From assembly GCA_001602415.1 (NCBI GenBank), contig CP012155.1, positions 1,844,718 through 1,908,717 of the forward strand: 64,000 nt of DNA, given 5' to 3'. Shown here one piece after another: positions 19,060-30,169 of this stretch (its first letter is position 1; each line of letters starts with the position of its first letter). The DNA comes from Bacteroidetes bacterium UKL13-3. GTDB lineage: Bacteria; Bacteroidota; Bacteroidia; UKL13-3. A program made the translations under genes and the position numbers. The notes under the pieces were generated by a model. It had not been told where the DNA came from and searched no databases. It was given only the letters and a program-made list of their open reading frames with translations.

Positions 19060-19776
19060 ATGAAAAACATCTTTATTTATCAGTTGATTATTGGTTGCTT
19101 AATCTTTACTCAAAAAACCTACAGCCAGGACTCATCACGATTTCGAGTTGTTGAATATATGGCACCAGCAGTGCTAATCTCTTATGGATTGTGGTGTACA
19201 AATGATAATGGTTTTCCGAGCAGCAAATACGTTCAAAACTTTAGAAACGACCACATCCCAAATTTCAATACTTCCATCGATGATTATTTGGTATTTGCAC
19301 CCGCTGTTGCAGTCTATGCGCTCGATTTGTTTAACGTAGAAAGCAAAAATGATCCCTTAAACCAAACCATCTTATTTGCTAAAACTTCGGCCATTACATT
19401 GGCAACTGTATACGGATTAAAATACCTCACTAACGAAGCTCGCCCTGATCAATCCAACAACTTTTCGTTCCCTTCCTCACACACTGCTTTTGCGTTCGCT
19501 TACGCCACCGTTCTACATCAAGAATTTAAACACCAAAACATTTGGATAAGTATTGCAGGATATGCGGCTGCATCAGCTGTTGGCGCCATTCGAATTGCCA
19601 ATAATGCACATTGGTTTAACGATGTATTGGTAGGTGCAGGCATCGGAATATTGAGCACAAAATTGGTATACCTCACCCATCAACAAACATACAAAAGTAA
19701 CTGGCCTAAAAAGAGCGCACTTTTGCCTAATATTGGAAACCAATACTATGGTTTAATGTGGCAACACACTTTTTAA
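19060..19776 (+). CDS. PAP2-family membrane phosphatase
   Basis: A 238-residue membrane protein with a signal-like first helix and several further hydrophobic helices. It carries the three-part acid phosphatase signature: KYLTNEARPD (K-x6-RP type), FPSSHTAFAF (PSxH) and RIANNAHWFNDVLVG (R-x5-H-x3-D). Members dephosphorylate lipid phosphates such as undecaprenyl pyrophosphate or phosphatidylglycerophosphate. It abuts rsmE with no gap. Confidence 0.9.
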   Translation: MKNIFIYQLIIGCLIFTQKTYSQDSSRFRVVEYMAPAVLISYGLWCTNDNGFPSSKYVQNFRNDHIPNFNTSIDDYLVFAPAVAVYALDLFNVESKNDPLNQTILFAKTSAITLATVYGLKYLTNEARPDQSNNFSFPSSHTAFAFAYATVLHQEFKHQNIWISIAGYAAASAVGAIRIANNAHWFNDVLVGAGIGILSTKLVYLTHQQTYKSNWPKKSALLPNIGNQYYGLMWQHTF

Positions 19777-19803
19777 AAATTGATTTTGAAGACAACACAA
19801 CGC

Positions 19804-20463
19804 ATGAAACGGATTCGCTTTATAATATTCTCAATACTCTTCCTACTGGTAAATATAAACTTTGCTCCTCCAACGCTAAAAATTGCTAAACTTAAATACA
19901 ATGGTGGTGGTGATTGGTATGCCAATAAAACATCATTACCCAACCTCATCAAATTTTGCAACCAGAAAATAGGAACCAATATTGCTCCCGATGAAGATAT
20001 TGTTGAAGCTGGAAGTCCTGATCTTTTCAATTACCCATTTATTCATCTTACCGGACATGGAAACATCGTGCTGAACAATCAGGAAGTAGAAAATATGCGT
20101 AAATATTTAATTGCAGGAGGATTTTTGCATGCTGATGATAATTATGGTTTGGATAAATTTTTAAGGCGAGAAATGAAAAAAGTATTTCCCGAATTAGAAT
20201 TTGTGGAGCTGCCTTTTTCACATCCAATCTACCATCAAACATTCAATTTTGACAAAGGTCTTCCAAAGGTGCATGAACACAATGGAAAACCTGCACAGGG
20301 CTTCGGACTTATTTACAAAGGACGACTCGTTTGTTTTTATACCTACGAATGTGATTTAGGGAACGGTTGGGAAGATCAAGACATTTATAACGACCCTGAA
20401 CCATTAAGGCAAAAAGCATTGCAGATGGGTGCGAATTTGATTGAATATGCGTTTACGCGTTAA
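19804..20463 (+). CDS. DUF4159 domain protein
   Basis: A 219-residue exported protein with a signal peptide (MKRIRFIIFSILFLLVNINFA) and one DUF4159 domain: NGGGDWYANKTSLPNL, HLTGHGNIVLNNQE, LRKYLxxGGF-like sequence and HADDNYGLDKFLRREM. The fold is related to class-I glutamine-amidotransferase-like domains. Function is unknown. The ATG at 19804 is preferred over an in-frame TTG at 19780. Its stop codon overlaps the stop of the convergent outer-membrane protein by 4 bp. Confidence 0.85.
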   Translation: MKRIRFIIFSILFLLVNINFAPPTLKIAKLKYNGGGDWYANKTSLPNLIKFCNQKIGTNIAPDEDIVEAGSPDLFNYPFIHLTGHGNIVLNNQEVENMRKYLIAGGFLHADDNYGLDKFLRREMKKVFPELEFVELPFSHPIYHQTFNFDKGLPKVHEHNGKPAQGFGLIYKGRLVCFYTYECDLGNGWEDQDIYNDPEPLRQKALQMGANLIEYAFTR

Positions 20464-21128
20464 TCTTGATTGGATTTCTTGTCAGATTTTGTCCCTTTTC
20501 CAAGATGAATTTGAAAACCAATACCCGTTAAGAAAGAATGGGTGCGAATATCCATAGACTCTTGTTTCTGCATATAGTAAGCCACTAATAATTCCATACT
20601 AACTGTTGGATGTATGAACAAAACAGGACCTGCTGCTATCATAAAATTGTGTGTGCGATTTGTTGAGGTAGATTCTCTGTTAGTGATTGTAACATTGCCG
20701 GAATATGGCGAATAGTAAAAGTAACGACTTGATAGGTTATTTTTTATAACTCCATATTGATATGCACCATGAAACATAAAATTGATTTTGGATTGTTTGG
20801 AGAGCAAATAGGTGCGAACAAAAGGACCTGCCAATCCTCCGGTTGATGAAGTCAATCCACCACCCGTTAAACCATATCCGTAAACAGGATCACTATTTTT
20901 TACATACGAAAAATTCAGATTCACACCAAAGGCAACATTATTCAGAATAAAATAGCCTGAATTAATGGCCGTTTGTACATTTTTTTGATTGGTATACTGA
21001 CCCGAATTCGCTGTTTCGCTGTAGCTAAACACTCCACCTCCTCCGGCTAACCATTGTCCTTTATTAATTTGTGAAAATGATTGGAATGATGTTAGAGTAA
21101 TGAGGATAAAAAGGAGTTTACATTTCAT
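20460..21128 (-). CDS. Outer-membrane beta-barrel protein
   Basis: A 222-residue exported protein with a signal peptide ending QSFSQ and alternating beta-strand sequence to an aromatic-containing strand near the C-terminus (HSFLTGIGFQIHLGKG), followed by a short lysine-rich tail. It fits the small OmpW/OmpA-like porin-fold (outer membrane protein beta-barrel) families. Function not known. The start at 21128 gives a clean signal peptide. Confidence 0.75.
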   Translation of the reverse strand: MKCKLLFILITLTSFQSFSQINKGQWLAGGGGVFSYSETANSGQYTNQKNVQTAINSGYFILNNVAFGVNLNFSYVKNSDPVYGYGLTGGGLTSSTGGLAGPFVRTYLLSKQSKINFMFHGAYQYGVIKNNLSSRYFYYSPYSGNVTITNRESTSTNRTHNFMIAAGPVLFIHPTVSMELLVAYYMQKQESMDIRTHSFLTGIGFQIHLGKGTKSDKKSNQD

Positions 21129-21173
21129 AATGACTAAATATTTCTCCCGCAAAATACTAAATCCAGTAACAAA

Positions 21174-21731
21174 TCAAAATCCATTCCTCTGTTGATCCTC
21201 ACAAGCCGAACGAATCAAAAATCTTACAACACCTTCACTCCTGCCTGCATCTCTTCTGTAATCATCAAAATAAAAAATGTCTTCATAGTTGGTCCATTTT
21301 CGTTTTAATGGTTTACGCTGAACTAAATCACATTGCATTAAAATGGCTCTAACTGTTCGATTAAATTTATAGGCATTAGGAGCCTTCACAACACTATCGG
21401 TATATATGGCAATTTTTGTTTGCTGGTTATACAAAGCGGTATTAAACGAATCAATGGCTAATTGTAAAACTAAAAAATAATCAGGCGAATCTTTAGGTGT
21501 TTCATAATATCCAAATTTTTTCAACTCCTTTAGTGCGCCCTTTTTTAATATCGTTTCAAAATCTTGCGACAACAATTTGGGGGTGTGATTGACGACATCA
21601 ACTTTAATAGTGTATCTTTTTATGGAAGATCCGTCCAATTTTAAACGATACCAATAGCGCTGTCCACACCCAATGAGCATAAACACAACAAGAAGCACTC
21701 CGCATATTTTAAAATGATAATTGAATGGCAT
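21174..21731 (-). CDS. Lipoprotein of unknown function
   Basis: A 185-residue protein with a lipoprotein signal ending VFMLIGCGQ. The mature part is mixed alpha/beta and has no motif I recognise. It lies 46 bp upstream of the beta-barrel gene on the same strand and could be co-transcribed with it. Confidence 0.7.
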   Translation of the reverse strand: MPFNYHFKICGVLLVVFMLIGCGQRYWYRLKLDGSSIKRYTIKVDVVNHTPKLLSQDFETILKKGALKELKKFGYYETPKDSPDYFLVLQLAIDSFNTALYNQQTKIAIYTDSVVKAPNAYKFNRTVRAILMQCDLVQRKPLKRKWTNYEDIFYFDDYRRDAGRSEGVVRFLIRSACEDQQRNGF

Positions 21732-21926
21732 AACTGAAAGTCAAAAATATACATCCATTGGTTCCCACAAAATAATTAATATAATCTCCACCGCTTACAA
21801 CCAAATAAACCTTTACCAATATCTCAATAACCTAAGTACTCAATAACTTAATTACTTAATCACCCAATTACACAATCATCCAACAACCAAATTTCTTAAT
21901 TCCCTATTTTTCTGCTTCTTTGCAAG

Positions 21927-22418
21927 ATGATTATTTCACTGATAGTTGCAGCTGATGAAAACAATGCAATCGGAAATCAAAACCAGTTGCTTTGCCATCT
22001 TCCGGCCGATTTAAAATATTTTAGATTAACCACCACCGGCCACCATATTGTAATGGGCCGCAAAACGTACGAGAGTGTTGGTAGGCCGCTGCCAAATAGG
22101 GTAAATATGGTAATTAGCAGAACACCTAATTTGATTATTGAAGGGTGTATTGTTAAACCCTCATTAGAAGCTGCGGTTGCATTTGCAAAAGCTGCCGGAG
22201 AAACAGAATTGTTTATTACAGGAGGAGGAACCATTTACGAACATTCCCTCTCAATGGCCAACAGGGTTTATTTAACGCGCATTCACAACAGTTTTTCTGC
22301 CGATACTTTTTTTCCAGATTTAGGCGAAGAATGGAAACTTAAACAAGACGAAATGCATGAGGCTGATGAGAAAAATACCTTTGCATACTCCTTTCAGGTA
22401 TACGAGAAAATAGCATAG
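21927..22418 (+). CDS. folA: Dihydrofolate reductase
   Basis: A 163-residue enzyme reducing dihydrofolate to tetrahydrofolate with NADPH. Motifs: SLIVAADENNAIGNQNQLLCHLPADLKYF-type N-terminus (shown in part), HHIVMGRKTYESVG, the ITGGGTIYEHSL glycine loop and VYLTRIHNSF. The acidic catalytic residue is Asp in LPADLKYF. Standard length. It stands alone upstream of gyrB. Confidence 0.96.
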   Translation: MIISLIVAADENNAIGNQNQLLCHLPADLKYFRLTTTGHHIVMGRKTYESVGRPLPNRVNMVISRTPNLIIEGCIVKPSLEAAVAFAKAAGETELFITGGGTIYEHSLSMANRVYLTRIHNSFSADTFFPDLGEEWKLKQDEMHEADEKNTFAYSFQVYEKIA

Positions 22419-22455
22419 TAATGCTTAAAACGTTATTCAAGGTTATTCGGAAGGA

Positions 22456-22463
22456 TAACTTTG
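22456..22463 (+). promoter_or_regulatory. Putative -7 box upstream of gyrB
   Basis: TAACTTTG matches TAnnTTTG, 157 bp before the gyrB start; it implies a leader of about 150 nt. No good -33 box. Confidence 0.3.
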
Positions 22464-22571
22464 CGTATTATTACTTTTCATGTTAACTAAAATCAGTCCT
22501 TTTTCACTCCTTAATCATGGGCAAAACTTGTGGAAAAGTATGAGTTAATTCACCTGTTAAATTTAGGTTAA

Positions 22572-24575
<2,004 letters not shown>

Positions 24576-24706
24576 TGGAATTTGAGAATTGTGAATTGTG
24601 ATTTACATCTCAAATCGTAAATCTCAAATTTTTTATTCTGTGCCGGTTTTCCCTCCCGTGTATTATGAGGGCTTAGTATTGGCTTTGAGTCAATGCTACT
24701 ATATAC

Positions 24707-24742
24707 AAAAAATCCTCTACTCAAAAGGCAGGGGATTTTTTT
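24707..24742 (+). terminator. Intrinsic terminator
   Basis: AAAAATCCTCT pairs with AGGGGATTTTT over a short loop, followed by further T, about 130 bp after gyrB. Confidence 0.7.
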
Positions 24743-24817
24743 AATGTGTTAATTCATTGCTCTTGTAAAAAGTTCACTCAACCCTTTGTGAGGCATTTGT
24801 GGTTTACAGCGTTCGCT

Positions 24818-25252
24818 TTAGTTACCTACAAAATAATACGTGTACGTATCACTCCCACTGTTTTCCTTTAACCATAACTCTTTTGAGGCCAAACGTTGAA
24901 TAGCATAAATAGTAGTACTACTTCCAAAGGTAATTTGAACATCTTCGTCATCATTAAGGAAAGTCCAAGTACCATTCGAAATGTTCCGAATTGGATAACC
25001 AAATATTGACCCTTCAACCGTGCGTGTTAAGGTTTGATTATTCGAAACAGCATACACGTATGTTGAACCGGAAACATCTTGGCTGGTGCCATTTTTCTCG
25101 TATTTTACCAATGTCCAGGTGTTGGTAAATCTATCTTTTCGTGTTTTGAGGGAGATAACCGGGTCATCAGATCCTTTTTTACATGCTGAGAAAGCCATTG
25201 TGATTAACATGAATGCGACCATTGCAACGGAAAACTTTTTTGCTATTTTCAT
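24818..25252 (-). CDS. Small lipoprotein, lipocalin-like
   Basis: A 144-residue lipoprotein (lipobox MAFSACKKG) with a beta-rich mature part: NTWTLVKYEKNGT, a TLTRTVEG strand and GTWTFLNDDEDVQITFG. This pattern is that of the lipocalin-like domain often found in Bacteroidota lipoproteins. It probably lies in the periplasm or outer membrane. Ligand unknown. Confidence 0.75.
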   Translation of the reverse strand: MKIAKKFSVAMVAFMLITMAFSACKKGSDDPVISLKTRKDRFTNTWTLVKYEKNGTSQDVSGSTYVYAVSNNQTLTRTVEGSIFGYPIRNISNGTWTFLNDDEDVQITFGSSTTIYAIQRLASKELWLKENSGSDTYTYYFVGN

Positions 25253-25391
25253 ATTTGATTTGTGTGAGAGTTCAGAAGATTCTAAACATCAACAAATCTC
25301 CACATAACAATAGTTAATTGTGTTGCAGAATTATGTTATTCTATTGCAATATTATTCACCCCGTTTAGGTATTCAGACAAGAGGGATGAGA

Positions 25392-26444
25392 TTAGTTTCC
25401 ACTTGCCTTTTTTAGCGTAAAACCAAAGGTTGTTCCTTGCCCAAGTTGGCTCCGCACATTAATTGATTGGTTATGCGCTTCTATGATATGTTTCACAATA
25501 GCCAAGCCTAATCCTGTTCCACCGGGTCCACTCTCGCGTGCACGACTTTTATCAACACGATAAAAACGTTCGAAAATTCGTGGCAAATGTTCTTGATCTA
25601 TTCCATCACCATTGTCGCCAATTTCAATGAGGATATTTTCATCCATATCATAATAAGAGGCAGTAGTTATGCCGTTTTCATTTCCGTATTTAATGGCGTT
25701 TAACACCAAATTAACCAGTACTTGGCGAATTCTGTATCTATCAGCCATAACATAAAACGGTTTATTGCAACCTTCTTTCACAATAAGTGAAATCCCTCTA
25801 TCCTTTGCGCGCACCTCAAATTGCTCATAAATATCTTTTACCAGAGCATTTATATCAAATCGCTCGGGTTCCATTATTAACTCGCCCGATTCGAGTTGTG
25901 AAATAGCCAACAAATCGGCAACCAAATCAGAAAGTCGATCGGCACTTTTGGCGGCCTTTCTCAAGAAACGAATATTTACATCCGGATCATCAATAGCACC
26001 ATCAATCAGTGTGTGAATGTATCCCTGAATATTAAAAATCGGTGTTTTGAGTTCGTGCGAAACATTTCCTAAAAACTCTTTTCTAAATTCGGCCAATTTT
26101 TTCAACTCATCCATTTGCTCCTTTTGATCGCGAGCCCAATTGATAACCTCCTTGTTCATATTCATGATAGGATCTGTTTTCCAATCAAAATTACTCAGCT
26201 TGGCATCATACTTTTGGGTTTTTAAACTGTGTATGGTTTTGTAAATGAGTTTGATTTTTTTATAGATAAAATACTCAAGGGCATAAAAAAATAAACCAAA
26301 CGAAAAAACAAGTGTCAATAAGCCTGCATAAAAGGCCTGTTGCATGTCATATCCATCAAAAAACCACGTTAATCCAATCACAAAAAGCGAAAGTAAACCA
26401 GCAATAATGAATGCGATGGTAGCAGGTTTAGGGTTTCTTATCAT
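25392..26444 (-). CDS. PhoR-like sensor histidine kinase
   Basis: A 350-residue membrane kinase. Two N-terminal helices (about 8-28 and 34-56) flank only a few residues, so there is no periplasmic sensor domain. The HisKA motif NVSHELKTPIFNIQG carries the phosphorylated His; the N box NLVLNAIKYG, G1 EIGDNGDGID and G2 GGTGLGLAIVKHI of the HATPase domain follow. It overlaps the upstream regulator gene by 4 bp, so they form one transcript. Signal sensed is unknown; phosphate limitation is only suggested by the PhoR-like kinase core. Confidence 0.92.
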   Translation of the reverse strand: MIRNPKPATIAFIIAGLLSLFVIGLTWFFDGYDMQQAFYAGLLTLVFSFGLFFYALEYFIYKKIKLIYKTIHSLKTQKYDAKLSNFDWKTDPIMNMNKEVINWARDQKEQMDELKKLAEFRKEFLGNVSHELKTPIFNIQGYIHTLIDGAIDDPDVNIRFLRKAAKSADRLSDLVADLLAISQLESGELIMEPERFDINALVKDIYEQFEVRAKDRGISLIVKEGCNKPFYVMADRYRIRQVLVNLVLNAIKYGNENGITTASYYDMDENILIEIGDNGDGIDQEHLPRIFERFYRVDKSRARESGPGGTGLGLAIVKHIIEAHNQSINVRSQLGQGTTFGFTLKKASGN

Positions 26445-27118
26445 ATTTCAAATTTGTACCCAACTCCTTTAACTGTACCAATATAAGCATCACCTAATTT
26501 TTCGCGTAACTTACGTATATGAACATCAATCGTTCTGTCAACCACAAGCACTTCGTCTCCCCATACTTTCTCTAAAATATATTCGCGTGTAAATACTTTT
26601 CCCGGTTTACCTGCTAGTAAAAAAAGTAACTCAAACTCTTTACGGGCCAACTGTATTTTTTGTTCGCCTCGGTAAACTAAAAATGTTTCTCTATCGATAA
26701 TTAAATCACCAACGGTGAGTTTAGCCTCAACCACCTCACGATTTTTTCTACGAAGAATGGCACTGATGCGGCTTATCAATACTCTTGGTTTTATAGGTTT
26801 GGCGATATAATCATCAGCACCTGCATTAAATCCTGCAATTTCGGAATACTCCTCTGCACGTGCAGTTAAAAATACAACAAACGTGTTATCGAAGTGACTA
26901 TCCAACTTCATGATTTTACATGCTTCAATTCCATCCATCACAGGCATCATCACATCAAGCAAAATCAAATCGGGCTTTATCTTTTTTCCAATATCAATGG
27001 CCTCTTGTCCGTTGTGTGCCAAATGTACTTCGTATCCTTCTTTTTTGAGGTTGTACTGAATGAATTCTAAAATATCATTTTCATCATCAACCACCAGAAC
27101 TTTAAAGGGATTTTCCAT
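26441..27118 (-). CDS. OmpR/PhoB-family response regulator
   Basis: A 225-residue regulator with a receiver domain (about 1-120; phosphoacceptor Asp in DLILLDVMMPVMDG, Lys in DDYIAKPIKP) and a winged-helix DNA-binding domain ending VDVHIRKLREKLG-like and TVKGVGYKFEI. It is the partner of the downstream kinase, with which it overlaps by 4 bp. The ATG at 27118 gives the usual N-terminus (ENPFKVLVVDDE); another ATG at 27139 would add seven residues. Confidence 0.93.
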   Translation of the reverse strand: MENPFKVLVVDDENDILEFIQYNLKKEGYEVHLAHNGQEAIDIGKKIKPDLILLDVMMPVMDGIEACKIMKLDSHFDNTFVVFLTARAEEYSEIAGFNAGADDYIAKPIKPRVLISRISAILRRKNREVVEAKLTVGDLIIDRETFLVYRGEQKIQLARKEFELLFLLAGKPGKVFTREYILEKVWGDEVLVVDRTIDVHIRKLREKLGDAYIGTVKGVGYKFEI

Positions 27119-27221
27119 GTCTTCTTTTTTATGTAACATTCGTTTAATGCTATCATTTCAATATTAACGAATGTTTAACAAATTGTTAAGTACTTACTTG
27201 ATTAAATTCGACAATAACCAT

Positions 27222-27260
27222 AAAAAAAAACCTCCATACTCAATTGAAATATGGAGGTTT
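27222..27260 (-). terminator. Intrinsic terminator of the TlpA-like gene
   Basis: On the minus strand AAACCTCCATA pairs with TATGGAGGTTT and is followed by a run of nine or more T. It lies 20 bp after the stop codon at 27281. Confidence 0.85.
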
Positions 27261-27280
27261 AGAAATTTGATGAATAATAA

Positions 27281-28405
27281 CTAAGGCATCAATTCTGTTA
27301 GTTTCTTTTCCAATTCGGCACCTCTGAGGTTTTTGGCAATAATTTTTCCTTCTTTATCTAACAATACCGTGAAAGGTATCGATTCAATATTGTATGAAGA
27401 AACGACTGAGGCATTCCATTTTTTAAGGTCGCTCACATGTGTCCACAACAATTTATCATCATTAATAGCTTTCATCCAAGCATCTTTATTGTCATCCAAA
27501 GAAACACTAAACACATCAAATCCTTTTGTTTTAAACCGATTGTACATGCGCACCACATTTGGATTTTCCATGCGACAAGGTTTGCACCAGCTAGCCCAAA
27601 AATCAACCAATACATATTTACCACGTAGTGATGAAAGGGCAATGGATTTACCAAACGGATCGGTCAATACAATATCCGGAGCAGTTTCGCCAATGGCAGT
27701 TTTGCGAAGTGTTTCAACCCGTTGGTGATGCTCGCGTGCATATTTTGAGTTGCTAAACAACGAATAAAACTGTTTATCTACCTTATCAAAGAAAGAGAAA
27801 TCAGCTTCGGCCGTTAAAAAATTAGTTGCGAAATAAGCCGCAATATTGGGTTTACCAGAAAATACAAAACTTTGAATTTCATTTTTACGACCACTCATAA
27901 TTGAATCATATTCAACCCGTATTTGTTGCTGTGTAGCTGCATCGGGAACAGTTGTATTGTATTGTGCATATTTAGCTTCCAACGTTCGCAAGCCTTGCAT
28001 GTATTTATTATTAACCTCGAGAAGTTTGCGGAGTTGCTCGGTATCATCTGAACCTTTTAGACCAAACTGGTCGGGGGTGTTGGCGTCAATGCTTAAAACC
28101 ATATCGGTTAGCGAATCAACCACCATCAATACTGCGCCTTTAGGGAAATTAATCATCGCAAATGTTTTCTCACCCACTTTTCCACTTAGTTCAAACGAAC
28201 CATCCTTTTCAATGGTTGCAGTATCTAATAAAACTAACCCTTTGGGAGTAAGTTCATTTAGGGTTATTGTTTTTTCAATACTGTTTGAAATCTTCCCTTT
28301 AACTACAAATCCACCTTTGGTAGCTGCATCACTGCCGCAAGAAATAAATACAAGGGTAACCACTATGGCTACTAAGGAGGTTGTTAACTGTTTTAATTTA
28401 TTCAT
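27281..28405 (-). CDS. TlpA-like thiol-disulfide oxidoreductase lipoprotein (DUF4369 type)
   Basis: A 374-residue lipoprotein (lipobox TLVFISCGS). The first half, residues 30-230, resembles the DUF4369 domain that precedes thioredoxin domains in Bacteroidota; the second half is a TlpA/ResA-like thioredoxin domain with LVDFWASWCKPCRMENPN, so the redox pair is C-K-P-C. It probably reduces or exchanges disulfides of periplasmic proteins. Its start codon follows a 16-copy heptamer tract with a single base between, and a short open frame through the tract ends in an ATGA overlap with this start, so expression could vary with repeat number. Confidence 0.92.
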   Translation of the reverse strand: MNKLKQLTTSLVAIVVTLVFISCGSDAATKGGFVVKGKISNSIEKTITLNELTPKGLVLLDTATIEKDGSFELSGKVGEKTFAMINFPKGAVLMVVDSLTDMVLSIDANTPDQFGLKGSDDTEQLRKLLEVNNKYMQGLRTLEAKYAQYNTTVPDAATQQQIRVEYDSIMSGRKNEIQSFVFSGKPNIAAYFATNFLTAEADFSFFDKVDKQFYSLFSNSKYAREHHQRVETLRKTAIGETAPDIVLTDPFGKSIALSSLRGKYVLVDFWASWCKPCRMENPNVVRMYNRFKTKGFDVFSVSLDDNKDAWMKAINDDKLLWTHVSDLKKWNASVVSSYNIESIPFTVLLDKEGKIIAKNLRGAELEKKLTELMP

Positions 28406-28406
28406 A

Positions 28407-28521
28407 TGCTGTTTGCTGTTTGCTGTTTGCTGTTTGCTGTTTGCTGTTTGCTGTTTGCTGTTTGCTGTTTGCTGTTTGCTGTTTGCTGTTTGCTGTTTGC
28501 TGTTTGCTGTTTGCTGTTTGC
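28407..28521. repeat. Heptamer tandem repeat (TGCTGTT)n, about 16.4 copies
   Basis: 115 bp of perfect 7-bp repeats; the minus-strand unit is AACAGCA. The tract ends one base before the start codon of the TlpA-like gene. The unit has no stop codon in any of the six frames. On the minus strand an open frame from ATG 28593 passes through it and stops in TGA at 28404-28402, overlapping the ATG at 28405-28403. No spacers are present, so this is not a CRISPR array. Heptamers cause frame changes when copies are gained or lost by slippage. Confidence 0.95.
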
Positions 28522-28649
28522 CTCGGCACAGGTGTCTTCGGCCGTTCTGCTGCGCAGAAGCTCAGTCACCCTTATTCTTTTTAAATCAATCATCTAATCC
28601 TCATCAAATCTGCACATTTGCACATCTTCTAATTTGCACATTTCCCCTA

Positions 28650-30107
28650 TCAATTTCTATCCAACGTTTCCATTACCATTTTATTGGCAATTTTAGGATC
28701 CGCTTTCCCTTTACTAAGTTTCATTACTTCGCCCATAAACAAACCTACTAAGGATGTTTTTCCCGCCTTGTACTCAATTACTTTTTCAGGGAATTTTGAG
28801 ATAGCCTCATCAATCCATTTTTGCAATTCGCCACTGTCACTTTGTTGCATGAGGTTCAAGGATTCGGCAATAGCTAAAACCGATTGTTGTGGTGTATTTA
28901 TCATTGCCGGAAATACTTTTTGAGAAGCAGCCGAGTTGGATATTTTCCCCTCGTCTACCATGGCGATCACTTCGGCAATTTTTTCAGGCCCCAATACAAA
29001 ATTTACAATATCAACTGCTTGGTCGTTAAGGTAACCGCGAATATGCACCATTACCCAATTTGCAGCGGCTTTGTAGTTTTTGGTATGAGCCAAAATTGAT
29101 TCAAAATATTGGGCGGTTTCTTTATTATCAGTCAGTACACTTGAATCATACTCATTCAAACCATATACACTGGTAAATTTTGCATGCAATTCCTTAGGCA
29201 ATTCGGGCATTTGAGACTTTACCTCGTTTATAAATGCATCAGTGATGTGTAAGGGAGGCAAATCAGGTTCGGGGAAATAACGATAATCGCTTGCTCCTTC
29301 TTTGGAACGCATCACCATTGTATCACCTTTTAAGGCATTGAAGGTTCGTGTTTCTTGGTAAATTTTTTCACCTTTTTCAATCGCCTCTATCTGACGTTTA
29401 ATTTCAAAATCGATGGCACGTTGCACATTGCTGATGGAGTTCATGTTTTTCACCTCCACCTTTACACCAAATGCTTGAGCGCCTTTTAAACGAACGGAAA
29501 CATTGGCATCACAGCGCATTGAGCCCTCTTCCATATTGCCATCGCAAATACCTAAGTAACGCACTAATTTTCTAATTTCGGTTAGGTATTGATAAGCCTC
29601 TTCTCCACTTCGAATATCAGGTTCTGAAACCATCTCAACCAAAGGAACTCCCGCACGATTGTAATCAATTAAGGTATCATATAAATCCTGATCGTGCATG
29701 CTTTTTCCGGTATCCTCTTCCATGTGAATACGCGTTAAGCCTATGCGTTTTTCAGTGCCGTCTTTCAGTTTAATATCAATATGTCCACCCTTACAGATGG
29801 GTGTTGAATCCTGAGATATTTGATATCCCTTGGGCAAATCGGCATAAAAGTAATTTTTACGGGCATAATAATTAAACTCAGCAATCTGGCAATTGCAAGC
29901 AACACCAAGCTTAACAGCATATTTTACAGCTTCTTTATTGTGAACAGGCAATGTTCCAGGGTGTCCTAAACTTACAGGTCCAACCAAGGTATTGGGTAAT
30001 GCTCCATACTCGTTTCCATCGCTACAATAAGCTTTACTTTTGGTAAGCATTTGCGCATGAACTTCTAACCCAATAACGGGTTCGTATTTAGTGTAATCTA
30101 TCTCCAT
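28650..30107 (-). CDS. gatB: Aspartyl/glutamyl-tRNA amidotransferase subunit B
   Basis: A 485-residue subunit of GatCAB, which converts misacylated Glu-tRNA(Gln) or Asp-tRNA(Asn) to the amide form. Motifs: YEPVIGLEVHAQMLTKSKAYC-like start (shown in part), SLGHPGTLPVHN, YFYADLPKGYQIS, GLTRIHMEEDTGK and DYNRAGVPLVEMVSEPD; a GatB/Yqey tail domain occupies about 330-485. gatA and gatC are not in the window. Its end lies 130 bp before the heptamer tract. Confidence 0.97.
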   Translation of the reverse strand: MEIDYTKYEPVIGLEVHAQMLTKSKAYCSDGNEYGALPNTLVGPVSLGHPGTLPVHNKEAVKYAVKLGVACNCQIAEFNYYARKNYFYADLPKGYQISQDSTPICKGGHIDIKLKDGTEKRIGLTRIHMEEDTGKSMHDQDLYDTLIDYNRAGVPLVEMVSEPDIRSGEEAYQYLTEIRKLVRYLGICDGNMEEGSMRCDANVSVRLKGAQAFGVKVEVKNMNSISNVQRAIDFEIKRQIEAIEKGEKIYQETRTFNALKGDTMVMRSKEGASDYRYFPEPDLPPLHITDAFINEVKSQMPELPKELHAKFTSVYGLNEYDSSVLTDNKETAQYFESILAHTKNYKAAANWVMVHIRGYLNDQAVDIVNFVLGPEKIAEVIAMVDEGKISNSAASQKVFPAMINTPQQSVLAIAESLNLMQQSDSGELQKWIDEAISKFPEKVIEYKAGKTSLVGLFMGEVMKLSKGKADPKIANKMVMETLDRN

Positions 30108-30141
30108 AAATAAGGAGGCGAATTTACAAGAAATATTGAGT

Positions 30142-30149
30142 TATATTTG
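30142..30149 (+). promoter_or_regulatory. Putative -7 box for the Mpo1-like gene
   Basis: TATATTTG matches TAnnTTTG, 20 bp before the ATG at 30170. Confidence 0.35.
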
Positions 30150-30169
30150 GTAAAAGTAAATCACTATTT

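Noticed and set aside
28407-28521. Possible CRISPR array
   Set aside because: The units are 7 bp in direct contact with no spacers; it is a simple tandem repeat.
27957-28751. Plus-strand open frame of 264 codons antisense to the TlpA-like gene, running through the heptamer tract
   Set aside because: Its length comes from the stop-free heptamers and from the antisense of a real gene; no domain is visible.
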